From Dictyophora rubrovolvata (taxonomy: Eukaryota; Basidiomycota; Agaricomycetes; Phallales; Phallaceae), in NCBI GenBank assembly GCA_029959195.1, contig CP114123.1, positions 992,001 through 1,056,000 on the forward strand: a stretch of 64,000 bases of DNA, given 5' to 3'. A program made the translations under genes and the position numbers. Below the pieces are notes generated by a model. The model made no database searches. It saw nothing but the letters and a program-made list of their open reading frames with translations, and was not told where the DNA came from. Below are positions 12,423 through 24,729 of this stretch, piece after piece; within the stretch, counting starts at the first letter, position 1; the number at the start of each line of letters is the position of its first letter.

Positions 12423-14143
12423 TTAGGGATTGTCTTCCACGTCCGACGCCTTGTTGCTAACGGGGTACATTTCATAATCCCAATTGCGCTCGATGATCAA
12501 GGATTTAGGTTCGTTATCTGACACCCGTGTAACGCTAGATTGTGGTGCAGTATAAATTCGACGATCGGTTGTGTGTTCAGTCTGGATTAGAATACCGCCG
12601 GTACCCATGCTGTTAAGAAATGTGAGCGGTCCCGGCAATATGTAGAGCTCCAAATTGGGGAACATACTTTGAAGATAACGAAGACCCTACTTCTTCAGAG
12701 GATCTCAGCGAAGCTCGTCTGTTGTAAGAGGCCAATAGGGAGTTGGAGAAAACTTAATAAATTTCAGTGTGAAGCCTTGAGTTTACTTTTGATATTGAGC
12801 TTACGTCTACAAAGGACCATGTTACAAATCAAATGGACATTTTGCAAGACATCCTAGATATAATTATAGAAATTAACATGTGGTGAAAACGTTTGATATA
12901 CCTGTTTGTAGAACTGATGAACAGAATTTTTTGAGCATGCCGCTGTATTATAATTCTGGTGAAAGGGCTTACGAAAATGATGTTGAGAAGAGCAACGACA
13001 CTTTACAACGCTGTGAGTTACATCACCGTGTTCGATTGTCTCACCAGCTCACCTTGTCAAAAGACAAGTGTCTAAAGAAGAAGCGTCATTTCGAGACAAC
13101 CGATCGCAAAACTACATACGCACTGACAGACCAAACAATGAGTTTAGAAATCAGGTTGCTATAGATCGATTTGTTGGCCGCAACGTCCAAATTATGGTTT
13201 CTGAGATGCTTACTCTGTCTTACGAAAACCAGTTCGTTTGACGTGCAGGATGTATGAGAGCACAGCCGCCAACCCTACGTCCGCTGCCACACCGCTACCG
13301 AGCCAGATAGCTACGACCGACTAAGATTTTACAGATATGAGAATTATCCAATATATTCGTGTTGGGTGCACTACCTACCCCATTGAATCCCTTTGCTAAA
13401 GGCAGACGTTAGTGTTGAACAAGCCGCAGACAAAACAAACATACTGCTGATATCGGCAAAGGGGCGCACTTTGATACCAAAGCTAGCACCGAGCATTCCA
13501 AAGGCAAACTCGATGCTGATCAAAATGAAAATCGGGATTGTCAGATACCTCAATCTCTTGTCAAGTGTAAAGATCCGTTGGAGGAAAAGACACTGAACAA
13601 GAAATATGACGATGCTCCCGAATACTACGAAAAGACCATAGGTGGGTCTGATGATTTCCAATGCGTCAACGTTCCCCCAATTGCGGACTAAATACCACCC
13701 TACGCAGCGTATTAGCGGGTCAAAGTTCTCAATGAACGATTGATCAAAAAGAAGTACAGCCGAAATCCGTTATGCAGCCAAACTGTGTAAAATCCAAAAT
13801 ACTAAACCATTGAGAAAAATTACTCAATGCGTTCCATGATAGCCATCGAAGCAAAAACATACAAAATTAAGGCCACCTGCAAATGTAAAAAATTAAATAC
13901 GATTAACTTGGTAAACTGAGCGATGCTTTTTACCATAGATTTCCTGAAGAGTGAGTCTTTGGGGAACAAGGTGTAGTAGGTATAGGTCTGTAGAGTCAAA
14001 ATACCCGTTAAGAAGGCGGATATTATGACGGCCACGATGACAACTCCGAAAGTCCCTTGCAGATTTCCCGCTAGCGACGTGCCGGGAGGGAGCATCGGGA
14101 AGGAATTAGGGTCGGTAGGCTCAGCATTCGCGGTTGAGGACAT
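12423..14143 (-). CDS. DUF6534-type seven-helix membrane protein B
   Basis: This is a paralogue of the gene at 4281, in inverted orientation. It starts MSSTANAEPTDPNSFPMLPP. The exon order mirrors gene A: TM1 with ILTLQTYTYYTLFP; a 14-nt exon; ILDFTQFGCITDFG; WWYLVRNWGNVDALE; GMLGASFGIKVRP; a 17-nt micro-exon at 13379-13395 (TKGFNG); SVVAIWLGSGVAADVG; NLISKLIVWSVSA; VVALLNIIF; DVLQNVHLICNMVL; FSNSLLASYNRRASLRSSE. The hydrophilic tail ends KASDVEDNP-stop at 12423. The phases found are those of gene A, so both copies appear functional. It points away from the terpene synthase and shares the region 14144-15394 as a divergent promoter with it. Function unknown. Confidence 0.78.
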
Positions 14144-15394
14144 GTCGAAGTTCGCAAAAGGAAGGAGATGTAATCGCTGTCCAAAAAGTATGGATATTTA
14201 TAAGGGTGATTTGAATGATGTTATCATGAAGGACCAAAGTAAATGATAAATATTAGATGATCCTGTGTAATTGGATGAAACACGCGCCGACATACCATTG
14301 GGCAAGGTGAGGTGCGACTCAGTCGCGTATCAGCGGGGTTTGATTGTTCCCTTTAGAGAAACTAAGGTTCTTGCCCTTGGACACGATTGAGAGCTTGAGA
14401 ATCGTGGAAATCGTCCTGACTCCTGATTAAGATTAAGCGGTCGGATATCGACTCCTCGATGTCCATCACGGCATCCAGGACAGGGATATGTATCATCAGT
14501 GTGTTGAATGATATTAGTAGTTTCTAGTTTTAGTTTGATATATAGCTGGTGAACTGAAAAAGATGGAAGAATACAATGTCTCTTCGTTCCTTTCTCTATG
14601 GTCGTTGAAGGAAAAAAATCCGTAGTCCGGACATCCACCGGGACGGCCAACCAACCACTTGCAAAAGCTCAACCAAAGACTGTATGAAGGTCTAGGTAGT
14701 GAGATCAGCAAGCAATACCGCCCAACCTAAACCTTACTGAGAAGGGTATTGCTCCTCTGCCAACATTTAGTTAGTAGGTGAATTTGACTCATCTTGAATC
14801 AGCGGGATCCAAATTCTGGTACTTAGTTCTGTATGACTGGTTGAGCTACATTTCTGAGTCTTTCCTTAAGCATCACAAAGTAAATCAACTTGAAGCAATC
14901 TTAAGTTTACACTGTTAATTGTCGCAACAGTGGTGACCGGTGAACGGGAAACTCCTGATTAGTACGTAAGCCGCTGACTGTGTTGTCATGTATCCTTGGG
15001 TACTTGAGTATCCAATTTACGTGATCAAAGGCTACCCTGGATTTCCCTCAGGATACTAATAATCCCAAGACCCGGTACACTTTTGGGCCGCTGGCATGCA
15101 TCATGTTCAAACGCCAACGCCATTGGGCGTTGCTGCTTAATTTGCACTCTTTCTCTATCACGTCACAAAAAAAAATAATATTTATTTTTGACGTTTTTTC
15201 GGCTTGAGGCACCGGTGAAAGAGACACTGCCTGACGGTCATCCTTTTTTTTTAGTTCTCGCGGGCGAACCGTGCCAACTTTTTGCCTCTGCGGCTAACTT
15301 CGAAAGAGAAATCTTTTGATAATCGGTCCGATTGCAATGTCATATAAAGTCCAACCTGATCTGTCCAGGAAATCCCCCGCGTTTGAAAGGTCTA
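14144..15394. other. divergent intergenic region between DUF6534 B and the terpene synthase
   Basis: This is 1.25 kb without a supported gene. It holds the promoters of the DUF6534 gene B (-) and of the terpene synthase (+). Short A/T tracts occur around 15165-15255. A near-palindrome is listed separately at 15321-15333. Confidence 0.5.
15321..15333. promoter_or_regulatory. near-palindrome AATCGGTCCGATT upstream of the terpene synthase
   Basis: Only the central base breaks the dyad. The CGG-N-CCG core is of the sort bound by fungal Zn2Cys6 regulators. It lies about 60 bp before the proposed start codon. The half-site AATCGG also occurs in the 16-bp inverted repeat of the GMC1/P450 promoter. 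Regulatory use is inference. Confidence 0.3.
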
Positions 15395-16516
15395 ATGATG
15401 GCCCAAACATTGGTTCTGGTAGGTAGTATCACATACCGCATCCAAAACTCTCACCTCATTTCGGCTACAGCCTTCTTATAATAACGGTAGCCTTTTGAAA
15501 AATTCAAAAGAGACTTCCAGTACACTCACATTAACGGGTTTGGAGGCTAGACGTCCCGTAAGTCCTTCTTCAATTCGTTAGAATGACGTTCAAGTTGATA
15601 TCGTCCTTCATAGGACCTACTTGAATCAGTTCGTGACATAATTCGCTACTTCGTACGACGCGCTTCTCGCCGTGGATCATTAAACTTCGACCCCCCTCCT
15701 ACCGATGAATTGAAAGTAGAAGTTCTTAAGGAACTCAAAGAGTTGGATATCGACGTGTCATCCGTCCAACGATGGCTCACGTGGGCTTGTCAAGTCGCCG
15801 AAGGGTTTTATCCGTTCCACCCAATGGACTTGAAAGTTCTCATAGTGATTTGCAACATTGCCATTTTCCACATCGACGACAACCTCACGAAATCTCCAGA
15901 AGTCCTCCATGCCTTCCAACTCAACCTTCTGACTGGGAAGCCTCAATCCGACCCAATTCTCGAGTGTCTTTCTAAAGTTCTAATACCCCGCATGTGGAAA
16001 TACTACCATCCGTTAGCGGCGAACGCTATTACCATTGGCTTCTATGAATTTATTCAAGGAACCGCTTTGGAGTCGCTTACCAAAAATATGAGACACCACC
16101 CTTCCGCCCCCGAGTTTCCAGAATACGTTCGCCTCAAGTCAGGCGCTCCGGCTCAATACGCGTACTGGCTGTTTTACCACCCTTCCCGACCTGATATTGC
16201 CCCCTATGTGCAAGCCATTCCGGATTTTCTAGGAGTTATTAACCGAGTCAACGATATCCTTTCCTTTTACAAAGAAGAGCTTGCCGGAGAAGACGATAAC
16301 TTTGTACACATGCGCGCAAAGATCTCCGAAAAGGGCGTCGTGGCTGCTCTCGAGGAAATATGCGAAGAAACTCTTCTTCTGATTGACTGCATTTCGGACA
16401 CGTTGTCTGACACACCGGAACATCTTATCATTTTTCAGGAATTTATGGGGCGATATCTCCGCTTTCATACATCTACCACTCGTTATCGACTGAAAGAGTT
16501 GATGATGGAGAGCTAG
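15395..16516 (+). CDS. sesquiterpene synthase, trichodiene-synthase-like (class I)
   Basis: This is a class I terpene cyclase predicted to ionise and cyclise a prenyl diphosphate, probably farnesyl diphosphate, in the cytosol. Model: exon 1 15395-15418 (MMAQTLVL), exon 2 15471-15557, exon 3 15614-16516. All junctions are phase 0 and give 337 residues. The aspartate-rich motif is HIDDNL at about 124-128, without a third acidic residue at the usual place. The NSE motif NDILSFYKE (about 250-258) is a full match, and an RY pair (TRYRL, about 327) lies near the C-terminus. This pattern fits the TRI5-like group of basidiomycetes. The start is inferred from splice phase; an ATG in exon 1 is the only one that joins exons 2 and 3 without stops. 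Oxidase genes follow at 18.2-27.3 kb. Confidence 0.85.
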
Positions 16517-18206
16517 TTCTGTACGTCTTTTCGGTTGTATCCCAGGACAGTCATATGTTATTAGAACTATATATGCACGTATTTATCAATGTATTACTAT
16601 TAGTTCTATGTACAGCAAACATAGTGTAATTCGATCTGTTCAAGTTAAAATCGTAATCACGTTGTACGCAACCTGACCCTGCGTAATGACAGACTGGCTT
16701 TGAACCGTCGGTCTTTGATCATTCTAGCCCCATTTGGCCAATACGTCAATTTGGCAATGAATAATCGGGATTTTTTTTACCGCACTAACCAAACTTGTTC
16801 ACTGTCATTCAAAAAGTCAATTGTACGGCATATATTACGGGTGCTAGTGTCCATTGACGGTAGTGACATTATTGATCATAGCATGTGTACAGTGTTCAGC
16901 TGAGCTACTAAGTCTATTAGAGGGCCGGTACCCTTCTTTCAAAACGATGTCTGGCTGACGTTTCAGACGTTTTAGTTTGTTGATCTGATCTTAAGCCAAT
17001 TTGATGCTAACCACTAATTTTCTCGCAGAAGCATGCGCATTATTTAACATCGAACAATATAAAACGTTAGCTTTAGGAACTCATAACTACGATTGATTAT
17101 ATTACCATACGCACGAGGCGGACTATATATAAACATACTGTATAAACCCTTTTACGAACCGGGGGAATTATCGAAGAAATTAAAACTCAATACGATTCAT
17201 GAATTCCCCGCATGTTTATGCCCAAGCGAGCCAAGAGTGCACCATGTACATAGATGTATAAATTTACATCGTATGCATGTGGCAGTCTTCTCCAGATTTG
17301 GATCAACTATGTCGACGGCAAGAAAACAACAAGAATCTTGGTAGATCATAGATCATTGGTAAGTACTTAGAAACATAACTTCCTGTTAATAAATTCAAGA
17401 CAGACTAGGCGATATTGAAATTTCCCATGTTATCGTCGAGATGTTGGGCTTTGAATTAACATTTGATTTTATACTTAGTGCGTATTGGCTTGACACCGGA
17501 AAAACCATCGATGTCGGATCAGAAATTTGTGGCGGTTCGAATTCACTTGCTGCAGCGCGTGGAAGTCTGAGATCTGGGAAACCCGATGTTTTAAATACTG
17601 GTGTGTTAATGGTACAGTGCTTTCCTTATCGAAGTGATTTATTTGAGGTCTTGAAGCTCTATAACCGAAAATGCACAGTTAGTTACCAGTCACTAGCTAT
17701 ATACAAAGATATCATTGCGACGTGATCAACATGTTACACAGACAATACTAATCATCAGAATATTTTCAAAAGCTGTACTTACTAGAATGGTTACCGCCGC
17801 AGCCGCTCGTTCCACAAAGGGTGTGATACTTTTATTTATTCGAGTTCACCTTGGAGGAAGCTAGTGAAACCCACGTTCGCCGCAACTTCGTCATGAGAGC
17901 ATCGCTGATTTATTGACAACCCACATCGCGCTTTTTCCCATGACCTTGGGTGGCCAGCAGATATCAATTTCTTTCTTGCAGCAGATAACAAAAGTTTTCA
18001 ACACAAATCAGCGGAAGGCTGTGAAAAAAGGGACCAGCGGAATTGCTCGACATCAAGAAGAGATAGAAGCCTCACGATTCAGGAGCATATGATTGATGTT
18101 CAATCAATTGTATCAGCTTCTAAGAAGAGAACATGATCCCTCTTTTGATTCAAGGTACATCTGTTCTATAACCGAGACTATATGATACAAAGGATTTCTT
18201 TGTTCT
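16517..18206. other. intergenic, 1.7 kb between terpene synthase and GMC1
   Basis: The genes on both sides point towards it, so it holds two 3' ends. Plus-strand frames at 17093-17344 and 17441-17725 were read and show no family motif or clean splice partners. No repeat was recognised. Confidence 0.5.
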
Positions 18207-20837
18207 TCAAGATACATAACGTGACTTTATAATATCAGCCGCCTGGATGACTCGTGAGGACTTTGGGCTAAGAAAGAGGTGTTTTCCATACCTTCTCAGC
18301 CACTGCATATATACTAGCCTGAGGCATGGCACTTATCTGGATTGGGAAAATACCGGCGTCCACTGGATAACAGGTAGATATCCTAAGCATAAACCCATAT
18401 TGGTCTTGAAAGGAAAGGACTTACCGACTCTCAAATTCTGGGTGCCATATACAGTAAGAGTCTCATCGACTACACCACCCAATTCACGAGATGCCATCGG
18501 AGTAGTACTAATAGGGTGAAACATGACTTGACCGTTCGTGCGGATGTACCTATCAAAAAGAGGGAGAAAAACTGTCATTCAACTCAGTACTGAAAGACGA
18601 AGCATACTTGACAAGCTCTTCATCTGAACGAGGTGGTTCCTGGACAATGAGAGATGCAAAAGGCTCTTGCTTAATCAATTCTTCGACAAACTTAGTCATG
18701 ATTAGAAACGCGCGGATGTCTATACATTAGGGATAAGCTAAAGTCTCGAGACTCTATTGACGGCTAACCGTAATCATTGAAGCAATTGACATCAATAATG
18801 GGAGCCGCTAAAGGATCTGCGGATCCAATATGCTGTATAAAACAAGTAAGGACGATCGGCTGGGACAAAGAGCAGTCTAAAGAAAACGACTTACCACTGA
18901 ACCTCGGCTAGCAGGACGCTGTTAAATACAGTAAGTATCATATCTCAAGCGAAAGAATTGAATAACTATATACGAAATGAGATATGGGGATCCAAGTAGT
19001 CATACCTCCGTCAGGAGAAGGTATCCCGGCCAATCCAGGAAAACATGCAAACATGATGCACGCCTCGGCGACATTTTCGCTTGGGTTTTCAAGCCAATGT
19101 TTTTGAAGCTTGAATTGAACACGTTCCATAGGCGTTTGACTCTCATTCGCTAGCTTATCCAGAATATTCACTAACTCTTTCACTTCATCCTCGTTTGAAT
19201 GTGTTTTGAGATTCAGCGATTTCAGATGGGATATTAAAAAAGGACCACCCGTTACACTAGCTTTAGCGCTTCAAAAGACAAGATACAGAAAGTAGAGTCA
19301 ATACAGCATAGGTTACTTCGGAGTAAACTTTTACCTGCGAGCGGGATCGTTTTCCTGACCATCGGTTCCGACACATCTGACGGAAAGACCTGCTGGCAGT
19401 ATAGGCTCGATCTGATCAGGGCCCACAGCTTTGAGTTCGCTGTCCGTTTTGAGCTTCTTGCTAACATAAACCATCATATGATCCTGACTCAAAGAATTGA
19501 AGTATGGAAATCGGGAGAAGAAAATAAACTCAGACCTGCAGATTTTCCCCAACCGGCAATTCGACCTTAGTTTCAATACCATATTTATTGAGAATATGCT
19601 TTTGGCCTATTCCCGATAATTCAAGCAATTGGGGCGATTGATAGGCGCCTGGGCGTATGTTCGGGGTTCAAAAAATGGTAGAAAATGAATAGACAGCCAT
19701 GGCACGCTCACCAGCTGACAAGATAACTTCCTTGGTTGCGTTGACTACGTATTTCACGTTCGCGGACTCGAATTGAACACCGGTGGCAACTAGATTTCCA
19801 GTCCCTTCAGCAAAGACAACCTTGCAGGCATGAGCGCCACTCAGGACAGTAATGTTGTCTCGTCCTTCCGTGGACTTCAGGTAGGTTTCTGCGGCGTCCT
19901 GGCGACGGCAGGTCTTCGGATGGACACCTCGCGTAACGTTAATTACACCTAATGGATTACCACCATCTGGATTTGGGTTAATTTCAAATGAATTAGACGT
20001 CAAGGTCTTGACAAATGGGGGGATGAGAGAAGAATGCCACCAATTTTGTGAACACTACCGAATGGTTGAGGAGATAACTGATTTAGCGACAACGCGGACG
20101 TACATTCACGGGACCGTGCGCGCCATGAACCCCAGGAATGACCTTTGAATCGGGAAAGAGATCGGAAGGCTGGGCAGTGTGCGTTTGTGTTTTGCGGAAG
20201 TAAGGCAACAAATTATCGAAGTTCCAACCCTTGTTACCGAAGGTGGATTCCAAAGCGTCATATTCGGCTTTACTGGCCCTCTGTTATTCGCTAATTTAAT
20301 GGATTTATTGGAGAATAGCTTAAGGTGAATTACCATCCAAATCATAGCGTTGACGCCGCTACTTCCAGAGAGCATTTTTCCCCTAATATACAGTTACAAC
20401 GTTAGTGCTTCATGTCAAGAAGCGGCTCACCTGGGAATGCTTAACACTCTTTCGGACAAGCCAGTCTCTGGATTGAGGAGGTTTTTCTGGACAATAGAAT
20501 TAAATCCCCAATGGTACTTCGGGTCCCTTGCAGTCAATGGCCAGCCACCTGGGCTAGGTTAATGAAAACCCGAGGTGTATAGATCTCATGAAACGCACCC
20601 GCAATACTCAGAGTAGGGTCGGTAGAAATCTTATCTATTCCCGCTTCAAGAACGCCAATGCGGAGACCAGGAACTTCCGATAGCCTGCAGGACAGGTTAG
20701 CCTGACATAGCCGGGACGCAGGGGAATATAAGTTTCTACCGGGAAGCCAATGCCAATCCAGCTGTCCCACCGCCTACAATAACAAAGTCATAGGTCTTCG
20801 AGAGGAATACTTGGATATCAGTAGTAGTGTTGTTCAT
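18207..20837 (-). CDS. GMC family FAD-dependent oxidoreductase 1
   Basis: This is a GMC (glucose-methanol-choline) flavoprotein alcohol oxidase or dehydrogenase. The start MNNTTTDIQVFLSKTYDF leads into the FAD dinucleotide motif VGGGTAGLALASR, then LSEVPGLRIGVLEAG. Further exons give GKMLSGSSGVNAMIW (GMC signature 1), [20 protein letters not shown] (signature 2), [10 protein letters not shown] and, near the C-terminus, MFHPISTTPM and VYGTQNLRVVDAGIFP. It ends AADIIKSRYVS-stop at 18207. Many short GT-AG introns keep frame. There is no signal peptide, so it is probably intracellular. The first active-site His is present (FHPIS), but in PIQISAMPQA a Met sits where His or Asn normally completes the pair. 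Divergent from the P450; a tailoring role on the terpene is inference. Confidence 0.85.
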
Positions 20838-21456
20838 CGTGTTTCCAGTCGCAGCATTGGTGGCTCAAGAATCTTGAATTTATGAACTTGCACCATCTTC
20901 GCGGATCTTTCCGGCAGCTTTGGTTGGGGACACGATTGGACGACTTTTTTTTAAAAGTTCAGATTTGAAAAAGAAATAAATTACCCTATTACAAAAGAAA
21001 AGGAAACTCCGATTTCATCATATAAGGTTCTTCTTAAAATGTGATATTTTCGACGTAAAGAAGCACAAATGATGATGTAGATGGAGCCTTTAAGGAAACA
21101 ATGGCCATGGAATATTGTGGTCAGTGATTTGAGCGGAGGATAATTATGTCAGCATCAGCGGATTAGGATTATGTTAGCGTATCCTGAGCTATCCTCAATT
21201 TATCACCATCCTCTCGGATAATCGTCGACAACTCCTGGCGAGCCTTCAATAAACGATATGCATACCTTAAATTTTTTTTTTCAAGAAAATATTTGGCCAA
21301 AAAAAAAGACCTGAAATCGGAGTTTCCATACAAGATTGCGGCATAAAACACAGACCAAAGTTGTCACCGAGAAGCACCTGTACGTACTTCACGCATCTTG
21401 AACACTACTCCTCTTTTTAACTGTTCACGACTTCTTCTCTGACGAAAAGCGGAGTT
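20838..21456. promoter_or_regulatory. bidirectional promoter of GMC1 and P450
   Basis: This is 619 bp between two divergent start codons. It carries long A and T tracts and an exact 16-bp inverted repeat (see 21002-21327). Shared control of the two oxidases is likely from the layout but not shown. Confidence 0.55.
21002..21327. repeat. exact 16-bp inverted repeat in the GMC1/P450 promoter
   Basis: The left arm GGAAACTCCGATTTCA (21002-21017) is the exact reverse complement of the right arm at 21312-21327, with about 294 bp between them. Loosely matching A-rich tracts also lie in inverted order nearby. It may be a pair of oppositely facing regulator sites, one per gene, or the ends of a small decayed element. 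No target-site duplication was evident. Confidence 0.7.
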
Positions 21457-23895
21457 ATGAGCTCATCTTCTTTTGTACACCAGTTTTTGCCTTTGGAACG
21501 TTTACCACTCTCTGACAGTGGTCTCTTGTTACAAACGATCGCTGCAGCGGGCTTTCTAGTATCTCTCTATAATGGAATATCTTTCCTTAAAACGAGAGCA
21601 AGTACGAAGAGATTGCCCCCTGGTCCCCCCGGTCTGCCTTTCATTGGAAATGCTTTACAAATTTACAAGGACGCTTGGATCACCTTCACCCAATGGCAAA
21701 AGAAATATGGTTCGTTCCTCAGCGATACATTGAAGTACTCCACATATAACTTTATCTCCATAGGCGATCTCATATATATTCACGTTGCCAACCAACCCAT
21801 CATAATCATTAACAGTCATGAAGTTGCAGCCGACTTGCTGGACCGACGCGCGGATATCTACAGTTCTCGACCAAATTGGATAGGTATTCATTAACATTGT
21901 TCATTATGCGACTTTCGCTTTGAAGATGTTCATCACCATTACTTTTAACAGCCGCTTGTGATATCATGTGTGGAGGGCTCTTCTCGATCTTCATCAAGTA
22001 CAATGATTTGTAAGCATTGTTCCGGATAAATGCGCGTTCCTGTCAAACACAAACATACTCACTCTCCTTTGAAAGATGGCGTCGCATGAGAAAAGCAGGT
22101 TATGAAGGCGTCAATATACAAGCTGCGACTGCGTTTTATCCTGTCCAAACTCAGTGTGCTCTTGGCCTTGTCAAGGACCTTGTGACAGAACCAATCAAAT
22201 GGGAAGCGGCTATGAGAAAGTACATCACTTCCCGCCAGTTTTTACATGTTATGCCTTTTGTTAACGTCTTAATAAAGATGTACGGGAACGGCTGCAATTC
22301 AATTTACATATGGTGCCAACACGCCTCTCGAGAAAACTATGCCACAATTTGCTGACTTCATTGCGAGAATAATTCGTGCTGCTATTCCTGGCGTATATCT
22401 TGTCGACCTGTTTCCTTGGATGAGAAATTTACCTAATATTATTTCACCTTGGAAGCGACAAGCCGAAGCTTGGTATAAGCAGGACAACGAAAATTTCGAA
22501 AGCCTATATGAAACCGTCAAAGACGATGTTGTATGTCATCATTTGTCCTGTGCCTGATCAGCTTTTCCTACTCTTTTTAGTTACACGGGAATGAACAACC
22601 TTGCTTTACCTCGAATTTAGTAAAGCAGGTCAAACGACATGGTCTAGATGATCATCAGGCGGCTTGGCTTTCAGGCACTATATGGTCCGTCAATCTTTAA
22701 AACTTATAAATTGTCTCTGACACAATAGTTTGCTCAGTGTTGCCGGAACTGACACAGTATGCGATATATTTTGTCGTTATCAATTAAAGACTCATCAGAT
22801 ATCCAGACAGTCGCTAGTTTAATGTGGCTTATGATCGCAATATTGCAATTCCCAGAGGTCCAGGAGGAGGCGCAAAAGGAGCTCGATTCCGTTGTGGGCC
22901 GTGACCGGCTACCGACATGGGAGGATCGTGATAATCTCGTATACATTGAAGCTCTGATTCGTGAAGTTCTCCGATGGCGCCCCATGGTTCCTCTAAGTAA
23001 GTGCCGGAATGTTTGTCGCTCGTTTATCGCCTCTTACCCCCCATCTGTTTCCCAGGTCTTCCGCATATCACAACAGAAGTAAGCGAACTGTATCCTCATG
23101 CGCCTTAGCCTGATTTTGGATAGGATGATATATATCAAGGTTATTTTATTCCCAAGGGCTCGGTCTGCTTGCCGAACGTCTGGTGGGTTTATTCCCATGC
23201 TTACGTGCGTTGCTTTATTGTTCAATTACTGACGACATCACAGGGGAATGAATCATGATCCTAAAGTCCATGTAAATCCTTTCAAAAATTTATCAGTGCA
23301 AATTTTGATACTTTTATCAAGGGCTCAGACGCTGCGACGTTCAATCCAAGACGACACCTGACTAGCGATAGGAAAATTATCATGCGTCCTGAATGTCCTG
23401 ACGGTTTGTTTTTCCCACTCTCCCTGCTTCGACGAGATTACCGACATTGTCTTCTCTCAGGTCATGTTACATTTGTGAGTAGAACTCCGGTCCGGAACAA
23501 AATTCTAAAATTTCTTTTCACACCATTTCCCTAGGGATTTGGCAAGCGGTGAGATTCACATCGAAACTATTTATATTCGCTTCTAAACTCGCCACCCAGG
23601 ATTTGTATTGGACGATATGTTGCTAAAAACTCGCTATTCATAGAAGTTGCTTGCATGCTTTGGGCTTTACGCATAACGCCCAAGCTAGATGCTAGTGGTA
23701 AACCAATTCTTCCGGGTCTTGAGGATAGCCTTTTTGAGGGTCTTCTTGTGTGCGTAGCTCAAGTTGCAATTTCTTGATAGGTCGCTTTATTTACTGTACA
23801 TTAACAGGCGACCATTACCTTGCGACTGTAATATCGAGTACAGGTTCCCCGAAGCAGAGACCATTTTGAATGAGACGATAGATCGATTACGATGA
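21457..23895 (+). CDS. cytochrome P450 monooxygenase
   Basis: This is a microsomal P450. It starts MSSSSFVHQFLPLERLPL, has one N-terminal membrane helix (IAAAGFLVSLYNGISFL) and then the proline-rich hinge LPPGPPGLPFIGNAL. Exons continue through LWRRMRKAGYEGVN (helix C), DLFPWMRNLPNIISPWKRQA, the oxygen-binding AGTDT (helix I, about 22743-22757), the ExxR segment IREVLRWRP, and the haem loop FGFGKRICIGR with its Cys ligand. The end is NETIDRLR-stop at 23895. About a dozen introns split it; all checked joins keep frame, so the gene looks intact. The style is that of the many CYP families expanded in agaricomycetes; I cannot name the family. Placed between two GMC genes, it probably oxidises the terpene scaffold. 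Confidence 0.88.
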
Positions 23896-24729
23896 ACGTT
23901 TCATGCATACTTTACGCGAGCGGATGTTTCCCCGCTTTTTTTTTGAAAAGAGGTTGGGAAATCTTTCTTGATGACATGACGGTGTTGATGGAGGTTGAGC
24001 TGTACGATGATATTTTTACATTTCATTTCAAGAAACGACGATATATATGCTCTAGATACGAAGATTTACGTACCGCTTTGTCTGTTACTGGTCCTGGTGA
24101 CTATCTCACATGTGTACGTGAGAAAAAGCCGCAGCTCAGGTGGTGCTGTTTCAGTAATATATATGTTCCCAATATCAACTTTCAGCTAAGACTCACTCGG
24201 CAACGGCGAATTCTTTCTCCATCAGTCAACATCAATATCAAGGAACGGCAGCGACTCGGAATCAACTGGCGCTAAGCAACATTTGAACAGGCGTGCTAAA
24301 GATATACAATGTTTGAAATAATCAGGCTGATGTATCTCAAACATGCTAAGCGATTTCCCGCAAATGTGGGTCTAAATTACACCAGAAGTAGACAAGTTTC
24401 AGTTTTTTCTTGCAAGAATATTTGCGAAATCACCCCGAATTGATAACCGATCAAAATACACCCTCGGAAATATCAGCAACAATCTAATGGCTGGTCTGTT
24501 GATCGATCCATTCATAGGAACTATGCCCTTAATCGCAAGGAGAGGGTACTCCGTAGTAAAGTGACATTTGTTAATCGACTCGGAACCTCGGTAGCAGCTT
24601 CTCAGGTCAAAAATCTATTCAAGAACATCAGAAAAGGTATTTAATGCTGATCTTTCGAGATGTCTTCTATCTTCTCAGCCCCCATTATCCCATAACCGGT
24701 ATTATACCCCGCTACCCCGCCCATTCAGG
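23896..24729. other. intergenic between P450 and GMC2
   Basis: This is 834 bp holding the P450 3' end and the GMC2 promoter. The plus-strand frames at 23892-24275 have no recognised motif. CT-rich sequence precedes the GMC2 start. Confidence 0.5.

Noticed and set aside
12669-13164. plus-strand frames over the 3' half of DUF6534 gene B
   Set aside because: The minus strand here carries the exons of gene B in matching phases; the plus frames are shadows.
17441-17725. 94-codon plus-strand frame between terpene synthase and GMC1
   Set aside because: No recognised domain, and no neighbouring exon could be joined in frame.
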